Notes: a model not told the origin generated them from the letters alone. 64,000 bases of DNA from Actinomadura sp. NBRC 104412 (GCF_030269515.1 NZ_BSTM01000010.1:62001-126000); one strand, 5' to 3'; numbered from the stretch's first letter, positions 20,225 to 28,806 are shown. Numbers and translations are program-made.

Positions 20225-20707
20225 GTGCGCGCACGACAGCTCGCCGAGGAGTTCCCGACCGTCACCCCGGACAGCGCGGCGATGGAGGCCGCCAGGCTGC
20301 TGGCCGAGCACCGGCTGCCCGGCCTGATCGTCGTCGATGAGCGGCGGCACCCCAAGGCGGTGCTGCCGGGCTCGCAACTGCTGCGCGCCGTCATTCCCGG
20401 GTACGTCCAGGACGACCTCGCGCTCGCCCGCGTCTACGACGAGGGCCACGCCGACAAGCTGACCGAGAGCCTGCGCGGGAAAACGGTCGCGGACGTGCTG
20501 CCCAGGACCGCCGACCGGACCCCGCCGCCGGTCGTGGACGCCGACGCCACCGCCATGGAGATCGCCAGCGTGATGGCGGCGGCGCGCAGCCCCGTGGTCG
20601 TCGTGACCGGCGACGCCCACCGTACCGACGCGCCGATGATCGGCGTCATCACCGTCTCGCGCCTGCTGACCCGCCTCCTGGCCACCGGTTCCGGCCCTTC
20701 ACCATGA
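20225..20707 (+). CDS. CBS-domain protein
   Basis: A 160-residue protein made of two CBS motifs, residues about 5-65 and 95-155, separated by a linker rich in charged residues. The first motif reads ARLLAEHRLPGLIVVDE, the second IASVMAAARSPVVVV followed by PMIGVITVSRLL. CBS pairs bind adenine nucleotides and regulate partner enzymes or channels; no catalytic domain is attached. The GTG start is chosen because it begins the CBS fold; the ribosome site is weak. It follows the membrane glycosyltransferase by 10 bases and may be co-transcribed with it. Confidence 0.8.
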   Translation: MRARQLAEEFPTVTPDSAAMEAARLLAEHRLPGLIVVDERRHPKAVLPGSQLLRAVIPGYVQDDLALARVYDEGHADKLTESLRGKTVADVLPRTADRTPPPVVDADATAMEIASVMAAARSPVVVVTGDAHRTDAPMIGVITVSRLLTRLLATGSGPSP

Positions 20708-20776
20708 ACCACGCGAGCGTCGCGATCCGCCTATGATCGCCTCACGGGACGGACGGACGCTCGCGGGGGGCGAGGC

Positions 20777-21070
20777 ATGACGGGGAAGCACGACGCACCG
20801 GTGGTCATCGACGGCGGCGACAAGTCCTGCGTGCGGCTGCTGCTGGAGCTGCGCGGACGCCTGGCCGAGCTGCCCGCCGGGACGATCGTGCATCTGATCG
20901 CGTCCGACCCGGCGGCGCCCCTGGACCTGGCCGCCTGGTGCCACCTGACCGGCCACGGCTACCTGGGCACCGTTCCGCCGCCCTACGGCGACACCCCGAC
21001 CTACGCCCTCAGCGTCGCCGCCGCCCCCCGCCCCACCGAGGCGGCCAGCCCCTGGCGGCCCCGGGACTGA
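20777..21070 (+). CDS. TusA/SirA-like sulfurtransferase-family protein
   Basis: A 97-residue protein with the beta-alpha-beta pattern of TusA: VVIDGGDKSCVRLLLELRGRL, then GTIVHLIASDPAAPLDLAAWC and GHGYLG. The Cys that normally carries sulfur is present at residue 18, but the CPxP motif is lost (C-V-R-L). Sulfur transfer is therefore plausible but not assured. GGGCGAGG precedes the ATG. It lies 69 bases after the CBS gene and ends at a terminator shared with the convergent oxidoreductase. Confidence 0.7.
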   Translation: MTGKHDAPVVIDGGDKSCVRLLLELRGRLAELPAGTIVHLIASDPAAPLDLAAWCHLTGHGYLGTVPPPYGDTPTYALSVAAAPRPTEAASPWRPRD

Positions 21071-21073
21071 GCC

Positions 21074-21109
21074 GCCCCGGGGACCGCGGTTCCGCGGCCG
21101 TCCCGGGGC
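21074..21109. terminator. Bidirectional terminator hairpin
   Basis: GCCCCGGGGACCGCGG pairs imperfectly with CCGCGGCCGTCCCGGGGC around a 2-base loop, between the convergent TusA-like and oxidoreductase genes. Placement within 5 bases of both stops supports termination in both directions. Confidence 0.65.
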
Positions 21110-21115
21110 CGCCGC

Positions 21116-22033
21116 TCAGCCGACGGTCAGAATGATCTTGCCGGTGGCGCGGTTGGTCTCCCCGCGCTCATGCGCCCTGGCCGCCTCCTCCAGGGGAACG
21201 ACGGTGTCGAGCTCGGCCCGCAGCCTTCCCGCCTCGGCCAGCGCCGCGAGCTCCTTCATGCCCTGCTGGTCCGGCTCCACCAGCAGCACCTCGCTCCGGA
21301 TGCCGGGCGTGTCGGGGACCCGGACGTCGCGGGGCGTGAGGGTGACGATGACGCCGCCGGGGCGCAGCGTCCGCACCGAACGCGGCCCGTACTCGCCGCC
21401 GATCGTGTCGAGCACCACGTCCACGTCCCGCACCGCCTCGGCGAAGTCGGTGGTGCGGTAGTCGATCAGCTCGTCCGCGCCCAGCCGCCGCAGCAGCGCG
21501 TGCTTCGGCTCGCTGGCGGTGCCGATGACGTACGCGCCGCGCGCCTTGGCGATCTGCACCGCCAGATGCCCCACCCCGCCGGCCGCGGCGTGGATCAGGA
21601 CCCGCTGCCCCGGCCCGACACCGGCCGTGTCCACCAGGGCCTGCCAGGCGGTCAGCCCCGCCAGGGGGATTCCCGCGGCCTGCACATGGTCCAGATTGTC
21701 GGGCTTGCGCACGAAGTACCGGGACGGGGCCGACACGTACTCGGCGTAGGCACCGGCGCCCTGCGGGTACTTCAGCATCCCGAACACCGCGTCGCCCGGC
21801 TTGTGCAACGTCACGCCGACACCGGTGGCCTCCACCACCCCCGACAGCTCCCACCCCAGCACGAACGGAGGCTGGAGGTACAGCCCGAACGCCCGGTGCT
21901 TCCAGTCGGTCGGGTTGACCCCCGCCGCGTGCACCCGTACCAGTACCTCGGTCGGACCCGGCTCGGGCTTGGGCAGGTCGACCTCCTTGAGCACGTCGAC
22001 GCCCCCGAGCACGTCCTGGCTGATCGCCCTCAT
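21116..22033 (-). CDS. NADPH:quinone-type zinc-less alcohol dehydrogenase (MDR)
   Basis: A 305-residue medium-chain reductase. The N-terminal GroES-like half has VLVRVHAAGVNPTDWKHR and FVLGWELSGVV. The Rossmann half has the quinone-reductase signature VLIHAAAGGVGHLAVQIAKA. The zinc ligands of classical alcohol dehydrogenases are absent, so quinones or enones reduced with NADPH are the likely substrates. It is the last gene of a three-gene coupled operon, overlapping the PPOX gene by 4 bases (ATGA). The C-terminus ends GKIILTV as in the family. Confidence 0.88.
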   Translation of the reverse strand: MRAISQDVLGGVDVLKEVDLPKPEPGPTEVLVRVHAAGVNPTDWKHRAFGLYLQPPFVLGWELSGVVEATGVGVTLHKPGDAVFGMLKYPQGAGAYAEYVSAPSRYFVRKPDNLDHVQAAGIPLAGLTAWQALVDTAGVGPGQRVLIHAAAGGVGHLAVQIAKARGAYVIGTASEPKHALLRRLGADELIDYRTTDFAEAVRDVDVVLDTIGGEYGPRSVRTLRPGGVIVTLTPRDVRVPDTPGIRSEVLLVEPDQQGMKELAALAEAGRLRAELDTVVPLEEAARAHERGETNRATGKIILTVG

Positions 22034-22491
22034 GCCAGGTGGGGTGGGAAGCCGCCGGTGGCCACCGGGCCCCATCGCTCGGGAGTGACGCGGATGATCG
22101 ACTTGCCCTGGTCGATCATGGCCGCGCGGTACTCGTCCCAGTCGGGGTGCTCGCCGGAGATGTTCCGGTAGTACTCGACCAGCGGCTCGACCGAGCCGGG
22201 CGCGTCGATCACCTCGGCGGTGCCGTCGATCTGCACCCAGGGGCCGTTCCACTCGTCGGAGACGACGATGACGCTGACCCTGGGGTCGCGCCTGGCGTTG
22301 CGGGTCTTGGCACGTTCCGGGTACGTCGAGACCACCACCCGGCCCGCGTCGTCGACCCCGCAGGTCACCGGGGAGCCCTGCGGCCCGCCGTCGGCACGGG
22401 TGGTGATCAGCAGGGCGCGGTGCCTGGGGCGTACGAAGTCCAGCAGTTCCGGCAGCGCCACCGTGGTGTTGGTCGCGATCGGCCTGGCCAT
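22030..22491 (-). CDS. PPOX-class, probably F420-dependent, oxidoreductase
   Basis: A 153-residue split beta-barrel flavin/F420-binding protein. Family features are RHRALLITTRADGGPQGSPVTC near residue 23, VVVSTYPERAKTRNARRDPRVSV in the middle and the C-terminal RVTPERW. The KTRN segment and basic patch are typical of actinobacterial F420-binding members that reduce enones or act in cofactor-linked detoxification. The substrate is unknown. Both ends overlap neighbouring genes by ATGA, so it is co-translated with the methyltransferase upstream and the oxidoreductase downstream. Confidence 0.87.
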   Translation of the reverse strand: MARPIATNTTVALPELLDFVRPRHRALLITTRADGGPQGSPVTCGVDDAGRVVVSTYPERAKTRNARRDPRVSVIVVSDEWNGPWVQIDGTAEVIDAPGSVEPLVEYYRNISGEHPDWDEYRAAMIDQGKSIIRVTPERWGPVATGGFPPHLA

Positions 22492-23090
22492 CAGCGGCCC
22501 TCGGAGAGTGAGTCCATGGCGCGATTATCCCGGGCCAGCATGCGCCGCTTGCCATGGGGGACGTCCTCCTGGAAGAGAACGGTGAACGTGCCCGGCAGCA
22601 GGGACGCGGGCTCGTCCTCGCCCAGGCACCACTCGGCGGCCAGGTGAGGCCGGGCGCGCAGCGCTTCCCGGGTGAACGCCTCCCACGCGAGGACTCCGCC
22701 GGGTGCCACCGCCTCCACGGCGGGGCCGAAGACGGCGCGGTCCCAGAAGCCGGTGCACAGCACGAGCGCGAAGGCGGACGGGGGCGGCGTCCACGTGCCC
22801 AGGTCGGCATGGACGAGGGTGATCAGGTGACGCAGGCCGCGGGCCTCGGCCTCCCGGGCGAGCAGGTCGAGGGCCACCTCGGAAATGTCCACCGCCGTCA
22901 CGCGGCGCCCGGACGCGGCGGCCAGCAGGGCGCCGCCGGACGGGCCGGACGCGAGGTCGAGCATCGGTCCGTCCGGGGGCGGCAGGGCCAGTGCCCGCTC
23001 CGCCAGCGGGTGGGCGGTGAACGAGGCGCCCGCCTCGTACTTGGCGTTCCACCTCAGCCGGTCGGGATGGCGTGCCGGGACATGGCTCAT
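22491..23090 (-). CDS. SAM-dependent class I methyltransferase
   Basis: A 199-residue methyltransferase. Motif I is MLDLASGPSGGALLAA near residue 44, motif II TAVDISEVALDLL, and LVLCTGFWDRAVF occupies the position of motif IV. RWNAKYEAG at the start is typical of small TehB-like methyltransferases that modify metalloids or small toxic compounds; the substrate cannot be told here. The start at 23090 is chosen because it begins this conserved N-terminus; 38 further upstream in-frame residues are low-complexity. It is the first gene of the three-gene operon. Confidence 0.83.
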   Translation of the reverse strand: MSHVPARHPDRLRWNAKYEAGASFTAHPLAERALALPPPDGPMLDLASGPSGGALLAAASGRRVTAVDISEVALDLLAREAEARGLRHLITLVHADLGTWTPPPSAFALVLCTGFWDRAVFGPAVEAVAPGGVLAWEAFTREALRARPHLAAEWCLGEDEPASLLPGTFTVLFQEDVPHGKRRMLARDNRAMDSLSEGR

Positions 23091-23200
23091 GTGCGGCGCT
23101 CCAGCGGTAGGGCGAGCGGGCGGCGGACGACCGCGACCCGGGCGGCCGGCGGCTCGCCGATCCGCATGCCCCAATTCCAGGCATCGACGTCGGGCCGGTG

Positions 23201-24604
23201 TCAAGCGTGCTCCCGGGTGTGGCGTGCGAGAATCTCCGCCAGGTGCTCGCGGCGGCGGCAGGCGGCGAAGGCGAACGAGTTCGCCAGGGCGTCCAGCTCC
23301 CCGTCGTCCAGGCCCCGGAACAGCTCGGCGTACTCGACCGTCAGCGGCTGCGCGAACAGGATGTGCCGCACCAGGTCGTCGGTGAACTTGCGGCGCCCGA
23401 GCGGGTAGGGGTCGAAGCCGGGGAACTCCTCGTCCATGAACGCGCGGATCGGCTCGATCAGATGCCGCACGCCCTCGTCCGTCGAGCCCCAGTGGTCGGC
23501 CCCCAGCCGCGCCTTCTTGGCCTGGAAGTCACCGAACCGCCTGATGTACGGGCTGTCCGCGCTGGTGTGGACCAGGCCCTGCACCCCGATGTCCTTGTAC
23601 GTCCAGATCGACCATCCGGCGTCGTAGGCGTCGTAGATGGCCAGTTGGTCGCGGAGGATCTGGTAGCGCTGCACGTCCCGGTCCGGGTCGCCGGTGTAGA
23701 CCGGGCCGAACTCGCCCACCCAGATGGGCGTGCCGGTCCGCCGCATGTAGTCGCTGCGTTCGAGGAACGTCTCCTCAAGGCTGTCGCGGTCGACCCATTC
23801 CCCTTCGGTGTACCCGGGGTACGGGCCACCGTAGACGAAGCCCGCCGGCGCGTAGTCGTGGCAGGTGTAGACGGTGTTGTCCGGCGGGTCCCCGAACATG
23901 TCGAACCGGGTGGAGTAGGTGTTGCCGTCCAGGAAGATCGTGTGGCGCGGGTCCACCTCGCGGACCGCGCTCACCAGCCGCTCGTAGAACGGGCCGATGA
24001 CCTCCCCGGAGACGTCGGCGGGCTCGTTCAGCAGGTTGTATCCGGCGACCCACGGATGCCCCGCGTACCGGTCCGCGATCACCTGCCACAGGTGGACGAG
24101 CCGGTCCTGGAAGTGGGCATGCTGCCAGAACGACGGCAGATGCGTGGGGTTGTCGCTGTGCCAGTGGTGGTTCTGCGCGCCGGGAGCCGCGTGCAGGTCC
24201 AGGACGGTGTAGAGGCCGTGCCGGGCACAGATGTCGATCACCCGGTCGAGGTGGCGGAACCCCGACTCGATGATGGTGAACGGGGCGCGGTCGTCCTCGA
24301 AGTGCCGGTAGTTCAGCGGCAGGCGGACGCAGTTCAGCCCGAGCGAGGCCAGGTAGGCGGCGTCGTCCTCGCCGAAGAAGACGGTCAGCAGCCGGTCGAA
24401 GAACCGGTGCGCCCGGTCCTCGCCGAGCACGCGGTTCACCTCCCGCCGCATCAGGCTCTCGGTGGACGGGTAGCCGGTGATGAAGTTCTCCATGTTCATC
24501 CAGCCCCCGAGCCCGACGCCGCGCAGCCGCACCTTCGCCCCGGTCCCGTCGGTCAGCGAGGTCCCGCTGACGCGGAGGAACCGCGCGTCGTCCTTGAACA
24601 CCAT
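23201..24604 (-). CDS. GH5-family glycoside hydrolase (exo-beta-1,3-glucanase/cellulase-like)
   Basis: A 467-residue TIM-barrel glycosidase. The acid/base Glu lies in NLLNEPAD near residue 190 and the nucleophile Glu in WVGEFGP near 296; GLNCVRLPLNYRHF and VLDLHAAPGAQN are GH5 landmarks, the latter as in fungal-type exo-1,3-glucanases. There is no signal peptide, so it probably acts inside the cell on imported oligosaccharides. AAGGAGCG precedes the ATG. It is divergent from a LacI regulator, with operator-like CGAAACATTTCG-type repeats between the two, so induction by a sugar is likely. Confidence 0.87.
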   Translation of the reverse strand: MVFKDDARFLRVSGTSLTDGTGAKVRLRGVGLGGWMNMENFITGYPSTESLMRREVNRVLGEDRAHRFFDRLLTVFFGEDDAAYLASLGLNCVRLPLNYRHFEDDRAPFTIIESGFRHLDRVIDICARHGLYTVLDLHAAPGAQNHHWHSDNPTHLPSFWQHAHFQDRLVHLWQVIADRYAGHPWVAGYNLLNEPADVSGEVIGPFYERLVSAVREVDPRHTIFLDGNTYSTRFDMFGDPPDNTVYTCHDYAPAGFVYGGPYPGYTEGEWVDRDSLEETFLERSDYMRRTGTPIWVGEFGPVYTGDPDRDVQRYQILRDQLAIYDAYDAGWSIWTYKDIGVQGLVHTSADSPYIRRFGDFQAKKARLGADHWGSTDEGVRHLIEPIRAFMDEEFPGFDPYPLGRRKFTDDLVRHILFAQPLTVEYAELFRGLDDGELDALANSFAFAACRRREHLAEILARHTREHA

Positions 24605-24653
24605 CGCTCCTTCCGAGGCGTGCCCCCGGATCCGCCGTCCCTCGAAACTTTGT

Positions 24654-24666
24654 CGATACATTTCGG
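24654..24666. promoter_or_regulatory. LacI-type operator half of a pair (glucanase side)
   Basis: CGATACATTTCGG lies 49 bases upstream of the glucanase start and matches the better palindrome at 24732 in 12 of 13 positions. A partial copy, CGAAACTTTGTCG, abuts it at 24643. It is a likely site for the divergent LacI regulator. Confidence 0.6.
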
Positions 24667-24731
24667 AAACTAGGGAGCGACGGTCTTGGGTGTCAATAGC
24701 CGAGGGACCCGTGGTGGGAGACGGGAAGGCC

Positions 24732-24745
24732 CCGAAACATTTCGG
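24732..24745. promoter_or_regulatory. LacI-type operator (regulator side)
   Basis: CCGAAACATTTCGG is a 14-bp inverted repeat, perfect except at the central pair, 33 bases before the lacI-family start. It is probably the autoregulatory site; spacing to the related site is 78 bases. Confidence 0.65.
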
Positions 24746-24777
24746 AGTAGGATGCCCTTAATCAGAAGGCGAGGTCT

Positions 24778-25818
24778 GTGTTGGCGAATCGGATCCAGCG
24801 GCGAGTCACGATCACGACGATCGCCCGCGAGGCGGGGGTGTCGGTCTCCACGGTGTCGAAGGTTCTCAACGGGCGTGCCGACGTGGCCGACGGCACGCGC
24901 ACGCGGGTGGAGGAGCTGCTCGAGAAGCACTCCTATCCCCGGGCTCGGCGGCGTGGCTCCGATCCCGCGGGGCTGATCGACCTCGTCTTCGACGAGCTCG
25001 ACAGCCCCTGGGCCGTGGAGATCATCCGTGGCGCCGAGGAGGTGGCGCACGCCGCGGGCGTCGGCACCGTCGTCTCGGCCATCCACGCGGCCGTCGAGCC
25101 GAGCCGTTCCGAGCCCGCCCGGCAGTGGCTGGACAACGTGGAACGGCGCCGCTCCGAAGGCGTCATCCTGGTGCTGGAGGAGCTGACCCCCGAGCAGCGC
25201 ACCCGGCTTGAGGCGCTGAACGTCCCGTACGTGCTGATCGACCCGCGCGGCGAGCCCGACCCGGAGGTGCCCTCGATCGGCGCCGCCAACTGGGCCGGGG
25301 GACTCGCCGCCACCCAGCACCTCATCGACCTGGGCCACCGCCGGATCGGCCTCATCGGCGGCCCCGCCGGGGTGCTGTGCAGCCGCGCCCGGCTGGACGG
25401 CTACCGGGGCGCCCTGGACACCGCCGGGCTGGCGCTGGACCCGGCGTTGATCCTGTACGGCGACTTCCACCACGAGAGCGGCTACATCCAGGGCGGCCGG
25501 CTGCTGGAGCTGCCCGACCCGCCGACCGCGATCTTCGCCGCGTCCGACCAGATGGCCTACGGCGCCTGCGAGGCCGCCCGCGAACGCGGCCTGCGCATCC
25601 CGCAGGACCTCAGCATCGTGGGCTTCGACGACCTGTCGGTGTCCCGCTGGTTCTCCCCGCCCCTGACCACCGTCCGCCAGCCCCTGGCCGAGATGGGCAC
25701 CCTGGCCGCCCGCATGCTCTTCCGCCTCTCCCGCGGCGAGACCCTGGAGACCACCCGCGTCGAGTTGGCCACCCAACTGGTGAAGCGGGAGTCGACCGCC
25801 CCGCCGCCGGTGGCCTAG
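24778..25818 (+). CDS. LacI-family regulator of the divergent glucanase
   Basis: A 346-residue LacI repressor. The helix-turn-helix is TITTIAREAGVSVSTVSKVLNG at residues 11-32, with the hinge helix RTRVEELLEKHSY. The periplasmic-binding-protein-like sugar domain follows, with HRRIGLIGGPAG, FAASDQMAYGA and VGFDDLSVSRWFSPPLTTVRQP. Translation begins at GTG after AGAAGGCGAGG. It is transcribed divergently from the GH5 gene over a 173-bp gap with two related palindromes, so it is the probable local repressor. The ligand is presumably a beta-glucan fragment (inference). Confidence 0.9.
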   Translation: MLANRIQRRVTITTIAREAGVSVSTVSKVLNGRADVADGTRTRVEELLEKHSYPRARRRGSDPAGLIDLVFDELDSPWAVEIIRGAEEVAHAAGVGTVVSAIHAAVEPSRSEPARQWLDNVERRRSEGVILVLEELTPEQRTRLEALNVPYVLIDPRGEPDPEVPSIGAANWAGGLAATQHLIDLGHRRIGLIGGPAGVLCSRARLDGYRGALDTAGLALDPALILYGDFHHESGYIQGGRLLELPDPPTAIFAASDQMAYGACEAARERGLRIPQDLSIVGFDDLSVSRWFSPPLTTVRQPLAEMGTLAARMLFRLSRGETLETTRVELATQLVKRESTAPPPVA

Positions 25819-25826
25819 CCGTACAC

Positions 25827-26678
25827 CTAGGCGAGGGCGGCGACCAGGTCCGTGAGAGTCCGGCCCAGCGGGGCGTCCAGGCGCAGGAGCGCTTCCCCGT
25901 CGCCCCGGGTGGGGCCCTGGTTGACGATGGCGACGGGGATGTTCAGGGCGGCGGCGTGGCGGACGAAGCGGTAGCCCGACATGACGGTCAGGGACGAGCC
26001 GAGGACCAGAAGGGTGGCGGCCCGCCCGGTCAGGTCGAAGCAGGCCCGGACGCGCGGGGCGGGAACGTTCTCACCGAAGAAGATCACGTCGGGTTTGAGG
26101 ACGCCGCCGCAGGACGCGCAGCCGACCACCCGGAAGCCGGCGACCCGGTCATCGTCGAGGGCGACGTCGCCGTCGGGGTTGATCGCGGCGCTCTCGGCGT
26201 GCCAGCCGAGGTTGGCTGCGGTCAGGCGTTCGTGCAGGTCCTGACGGGGGCTGCGCCGGCCGCAGCCGAGGCAGAGGACGCGGTCGAGGGAGCCGTGCAG
26301 CTCGATCACGTCGCGGGCGCCGGCGGCCTGGTGGAGCCCGTCGACGTTCTGGGTGATGATCCCGGTCACCAGGCCGCGCCGCTGGAGCTCGGCGACGGCG
26401 CGGTGGCCGGCGTTCGGTTCGGCCCGCGCGATGTGCCGCCAGCCCAGATGGCTGCGCGCCCAGTAGCGGCGGCGGGCCTCGGCGCCGCCCACGAACCGCT
26501 GGTACGTCATCGGCTCGGCCCGCCGCCTGCGCCCGGTCTCCCCCCGGTAGTCGGGGATGCCGGACTCGGTGGACAGGCCCGCGCCGCTCAGCACCACCAC
26601 GTCGCCGTCGGCGACCAGGTCGGCCAGCAGTTCCCCCGGGGCCGCCTCAACCTGCGTTGTCACCCCTCCATGGTGCAC
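25827..26678 (-). CDS. Sir2-family NAD-dependent protein deacetylase (sirtuin)
   Basis: A sirtuin of 283 residues if the GTG at 26678 is used, or 278 from the GTG at 26663; neither has an ideal ribosome site. NAD-binding motifs are [19 protein letters not shown] near residue 28 and [12 protein letters not shown], with the catalytic His in ELHGSL. Zinc is held by two CxxC pairs (CLGC and CASC), the second pair followed by [19 protein letters not shown] and VNQGPT complete the Rossmann part. It removes acyl groups from lysines of proteins, often acyl-CoA synthetases in bacteria; several acyl-CoA ligases lie nearby, but a link is speculation. It is convergent with the LacI gene. Confidence 0.93.
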   Translation of the reverse strand: MHHGGVTTQVEAAPGELLADLVADGDVVVLSGAGLSTESGIPDYRGETGRRRRAEPMTYQRFVGGAEARRRYWARSHLGWRHIARAEPNAGHRAVAELQRRGLVTGIITQNVDGLHQAAGARDVIELHGSLDRVLCLGCGRRSPRQDLHERLTAANLGWHAESAAINPDGDVALDDDRVAGFRVVGCASCGGVLKPDVIFFGENVPAPRVRACFDLTGRAATLLVLGSSLTVMSGYRFVRHAAALNIPVAIVNQGPTRGDGEALLRLDAPLGRTLTDLVAALA

Positions 26679-26680
26679 GA

Positions 26681-26902
26681 TCAGGGGCGGACGTCGATCC
26701 AGACCAGGCGGTGGTCGGAGCCGGGGAACGGGAAGGTGCCGGTCAGCCTCGACAGCGGATCGGAGGAGAGCGGCCAGAACACCGCGCCCCGTACCGGCCT
26801 CAGCCCCTTGGACGGCAGGACGTAGTCGGCCCGCAGGTTGCCCGGCGCCCCGTCGGCGAAGTCGGCCGTGTCGAACCTGGCCGCCGGCCTGACTCCTTCC
26901 AT
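26681..26902 (-). pseudogene. C-terminal remnant of an endonuclease/exonuclease/phosphatase-family protein
   Basis: An in-frame 73-codon segment ends 2 bases before the sirtuin gene region. Its sequence is that of the last part of an EEP-fold hydrolase: NLRADYVLPSKGL, then VFWPLSSDP and the terminal SDHRLVWIDV, which carries the conserved C-terminal Asp-His pair. No upstream part of such a protein exists on this strand; the frame stops at the promoter of the SDR operon. I read it as the stump of a deleted gene rather than a working small protein. Confidence 0.7.
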
Positions 26903-26917
26903 ATATCAGGCAGATTA

Positions 26918-26946
26918 TTGACGGCCGTAATAGGGATGACTAGCGT
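26918..26946 (+). promoter_or_regulatory. Promoter of the SDR acyl-CoA operon with embedded operator-like motif
   Basis: TTGACG (26918) and TAGCGT (26941) are separated by 17 bases, a good housekeeping-sigma layout, about 32 bases before the SDR start. The -35 region overlaps TTGACGGCCGTAAT, which recurs with 12 of 14 matches upstream of the paaX-like gene at 31875. A repressor bound there would block the promoter. Confidence 0.6.
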
Positions 26947-26977
26947 CATGGGCAGGCCGGATTCTCAGGAGGGGCGC

Positions 26978-27919
26978 ATGCTGGAGGGCAAGGTCGCCGT
27001 CGTCACCGGCGCCGGGCGCGGGCTCGGCCGCGCCTACGCGCGGGCGATGGCGGCCGCGGGGGCCGCGGTGGTCGTCAACGACATCGACGCCGACGTGGCC
27101 GACGAGACCGTCGCGCTCATCGAGAGGGCGGGCGGGAAGGCCGTCGCCGAGGCCGGGGCCATCGGCGCGGCCGAGACGGCGGACGCGCTGGTCGAGCGGG
27201 CGGTGGAGGAGTTCGGCAGGCTGGACGTCATGTGCGCCAACGCGGGCGTCCTGCGCGACCGGACGCTGCGCAACACCTCCGACGAGGACTTCGACATCGT
27301 GATCCGCACCCACCTGCGCGGCACGTTCACCTGCGGGCGCGCGGCGGTCCGGCGGTTCCGCGAGCAGGGCGGCGGCGGGCGGCTCATCCTGGTCGGCTCG
27401 CCCGCCGGGCAGCGCGCCAGCTTCGGCCAGACCGCCTACTCGGCCGCCAAGGCTGCCATCGTGGGCCTGGTACGGACGTGGGCGCTGGAATGCGAGCGGA
27501 TGGGCGTCACCGTCAACGCCGTCATCCCCACCGCCCTGACCCGCATGGTCGCGACGATCCCGGGCTTGGGCGAGCTGACCGAGCGCGCGGAGCGGGGCGA
27601 GCCCGTCCCCGAGGCGATGCGCCGCCGCGGGCTCGGCACGGCCGACGACGCCGCGCCCGCGGTCGTGTTCCTGGCCTCCGACGCCGCGGCGGGCATCACC
27701 GGGCAGTGCCTGGCCGCCGGCGGCGACCGCCTGGCACTGTGGTCCCACCCGCAGGAGGTGGCCGTCGCGGTACGGGACGGCGGGTGGACGCCGGAGACCG
27801 TCGCGGCGATCTTCCCGTCGGTGTTCGAGCCGCGCCTCCAGGACTACAAGCAGGCACCCCCGCCGGGAGCGGCCACGCCACCCGGCACCAGCACCCCCGA
27901 GAAGAAGGGCGCCCAGTGA
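26978..27919 (+). CDS. SDR-family 3-hydroxyacyl-CoA dehydrogenase-like oxidoreductase
   Basis: A 313-residue short-chain dehydrogenase. The cofactor motif is TGAGRGLGRA at residues 10-19; an acidic residue pair in VNDIDAD favours NAD(H). CANAGVLRD replaces the usual NNAG. The catalytic YxxxK is YSAAK with an upstream Ser in LVGSPAG. A C-terminal extension beyond residue 250 is Pro-rich. The closest type is the dehydrogenase of multifunctional beta-oxidation enzymes. AGGAGGGG precedes the ATG. It opens an operon with an amidohydrolase, acyl-CoA ligase and MaoC hydratase, suggesting beta-oxidation of an unusual acid. Confidence 0.85.
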   Translation: MLEGKVAVVTGAGRGLGRAYARAMAAAGAAVVVNDIDADVADETVALIERAGGKAVAEAGAIGAAETADALVERAVEEFGRLDVMCANAGVLRDRTLRNTSDEDFDIVIRTHLRGTFTCGRAAVRRFREQGGGGRLILVGSPAGQRASFGQTAYSAAKAAIVGLVRTWALECERMGVTVNAVIPTALTRMVATIPGLGELTERAERGEPVPEAMRRRGLGTADDAAPAVVFLASDAAAGITGQCLAAGGDRLALWSHPQEVAVAVRDGGWTPETVAAIFPSVFEPRLQDYKQAPPPGAATPPGTSTPEKKGAQ

Positions 27920-28806
27920 CCATGGCGATCGACCCAGGCGCCGTCACCGCCATCGATGTCCATGTCCACGTCCACGCCTCCGTCCGTTCCGGCGGTGAGG
28001 AGGACGGCGGCGGGACCCTGAAGGACATGGCCGCGTACTTCAAGGCCGGTGACGTCAGGGCCAACACCACCCGTGACATCGCCGCCTACTACCGCGAACG
28101 GGACATGGGCGCGGTGGTGTTCGGCGTGGACGTCAAGGGGCGGCCGAACGAGCACGCGGCGAGCAACGCGGAGATCGCGGAGCTGGCCGCCGAGAACGCC
28201 GACGTGCTGATCCCGTTCGCCAGCATCGACCCCTCACGCGGGGCGGACGGCGTACGGGAGGCCAAGGAGCTACTCGCGTCGCACCCCGGCATCCGCGGGT
28301 TCAAGTTCCACCCCAACTCGCAGGGCTTCTTCCCCAATGACCGCGAGGTCTACCCGCTGTACGAGGTGATCGCCGAGCACGGCCGGATCGCGCTGTTCCA
28401 CAGCGGGCACACCGGGGTCGGCGCGGGCACCAGAGGCGGCGGCGGGATCCGGCTGAAGTACTCCAACCCGATGCACGTCGACGATGTCGCGGTCGACTTC
28501 CCGGACATGCCGATCATCCTCGCGCATCCCTCGTTCCCCTGGCAGGACGAGGCGCTGTCGGTGGCGTTGCACAAGCCGACGGTGCACATCGACCTGTCGG
28601 GATGGTCGCCCAAGTACTTCCCGCCCCAGCTGATCCAGTACGCCAACACGCTGCTCAAGGACAAGATGATGTTCGGGTCCGACTATCCCGTGATCACGCC
28701 GGAGCGCTGGCTGGCCGATTTCGAGAAGCTGCCGATCAAGCCGGAGGTCCGGCCGCTCATCCTCAAGGACAACGCCGCCCGCCTCTTCGGGCTCGGAGGC
28801 GGATGA
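27916..28806 (+). CDS. Amidohydrolase-2 family metal-dependent hydrolase/decarboxylase
   Basis: A 296-residue TIM-barrel amidohydrolase of the ACMSD-like group. The metal-binding HxH is in DVHVHVH near residue 15; further ligands are in FHSGH, LAHPSFPW and the Asp of FGSDYP near 255. Members decarboxylate or hydrolyse aromatic or ring-cleavage acids. The GTG at 27916 overlaps the SDR stop (GTGA) and is well spaced from AAGAAGGG; the ATG at 27922 is an alternative. It overlaps the acyl-CoA ligase gene by 4 bases. The substrate is unknown. Confidence 0.85.
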   Translation: MTMAIDPGAVTAIDVHVHVHASVRSGGEEDGGGTLKDMAAYFKAGDVRANTTRDIAAYYRERDMGAVVFGVDVKGRPNEHAASNAEIAELAAENADVLIPFASIDPSRGADGVREAKELLASHPGIRGFKFHPNSQGFFPNDREVYPLYEVIAEHGRIALFHSGHTGVGAGTRGGGGIRLKYSNPMHVDDVAVDFPDMPIILAHPSFPWQDEALSVALHKPTVHIDLSGWSPKYFPPQLIQYANTLLKDKMMFGSDYPVITPERWLADFEKLPIKPEVRPLILKDNAARLFGLGGG

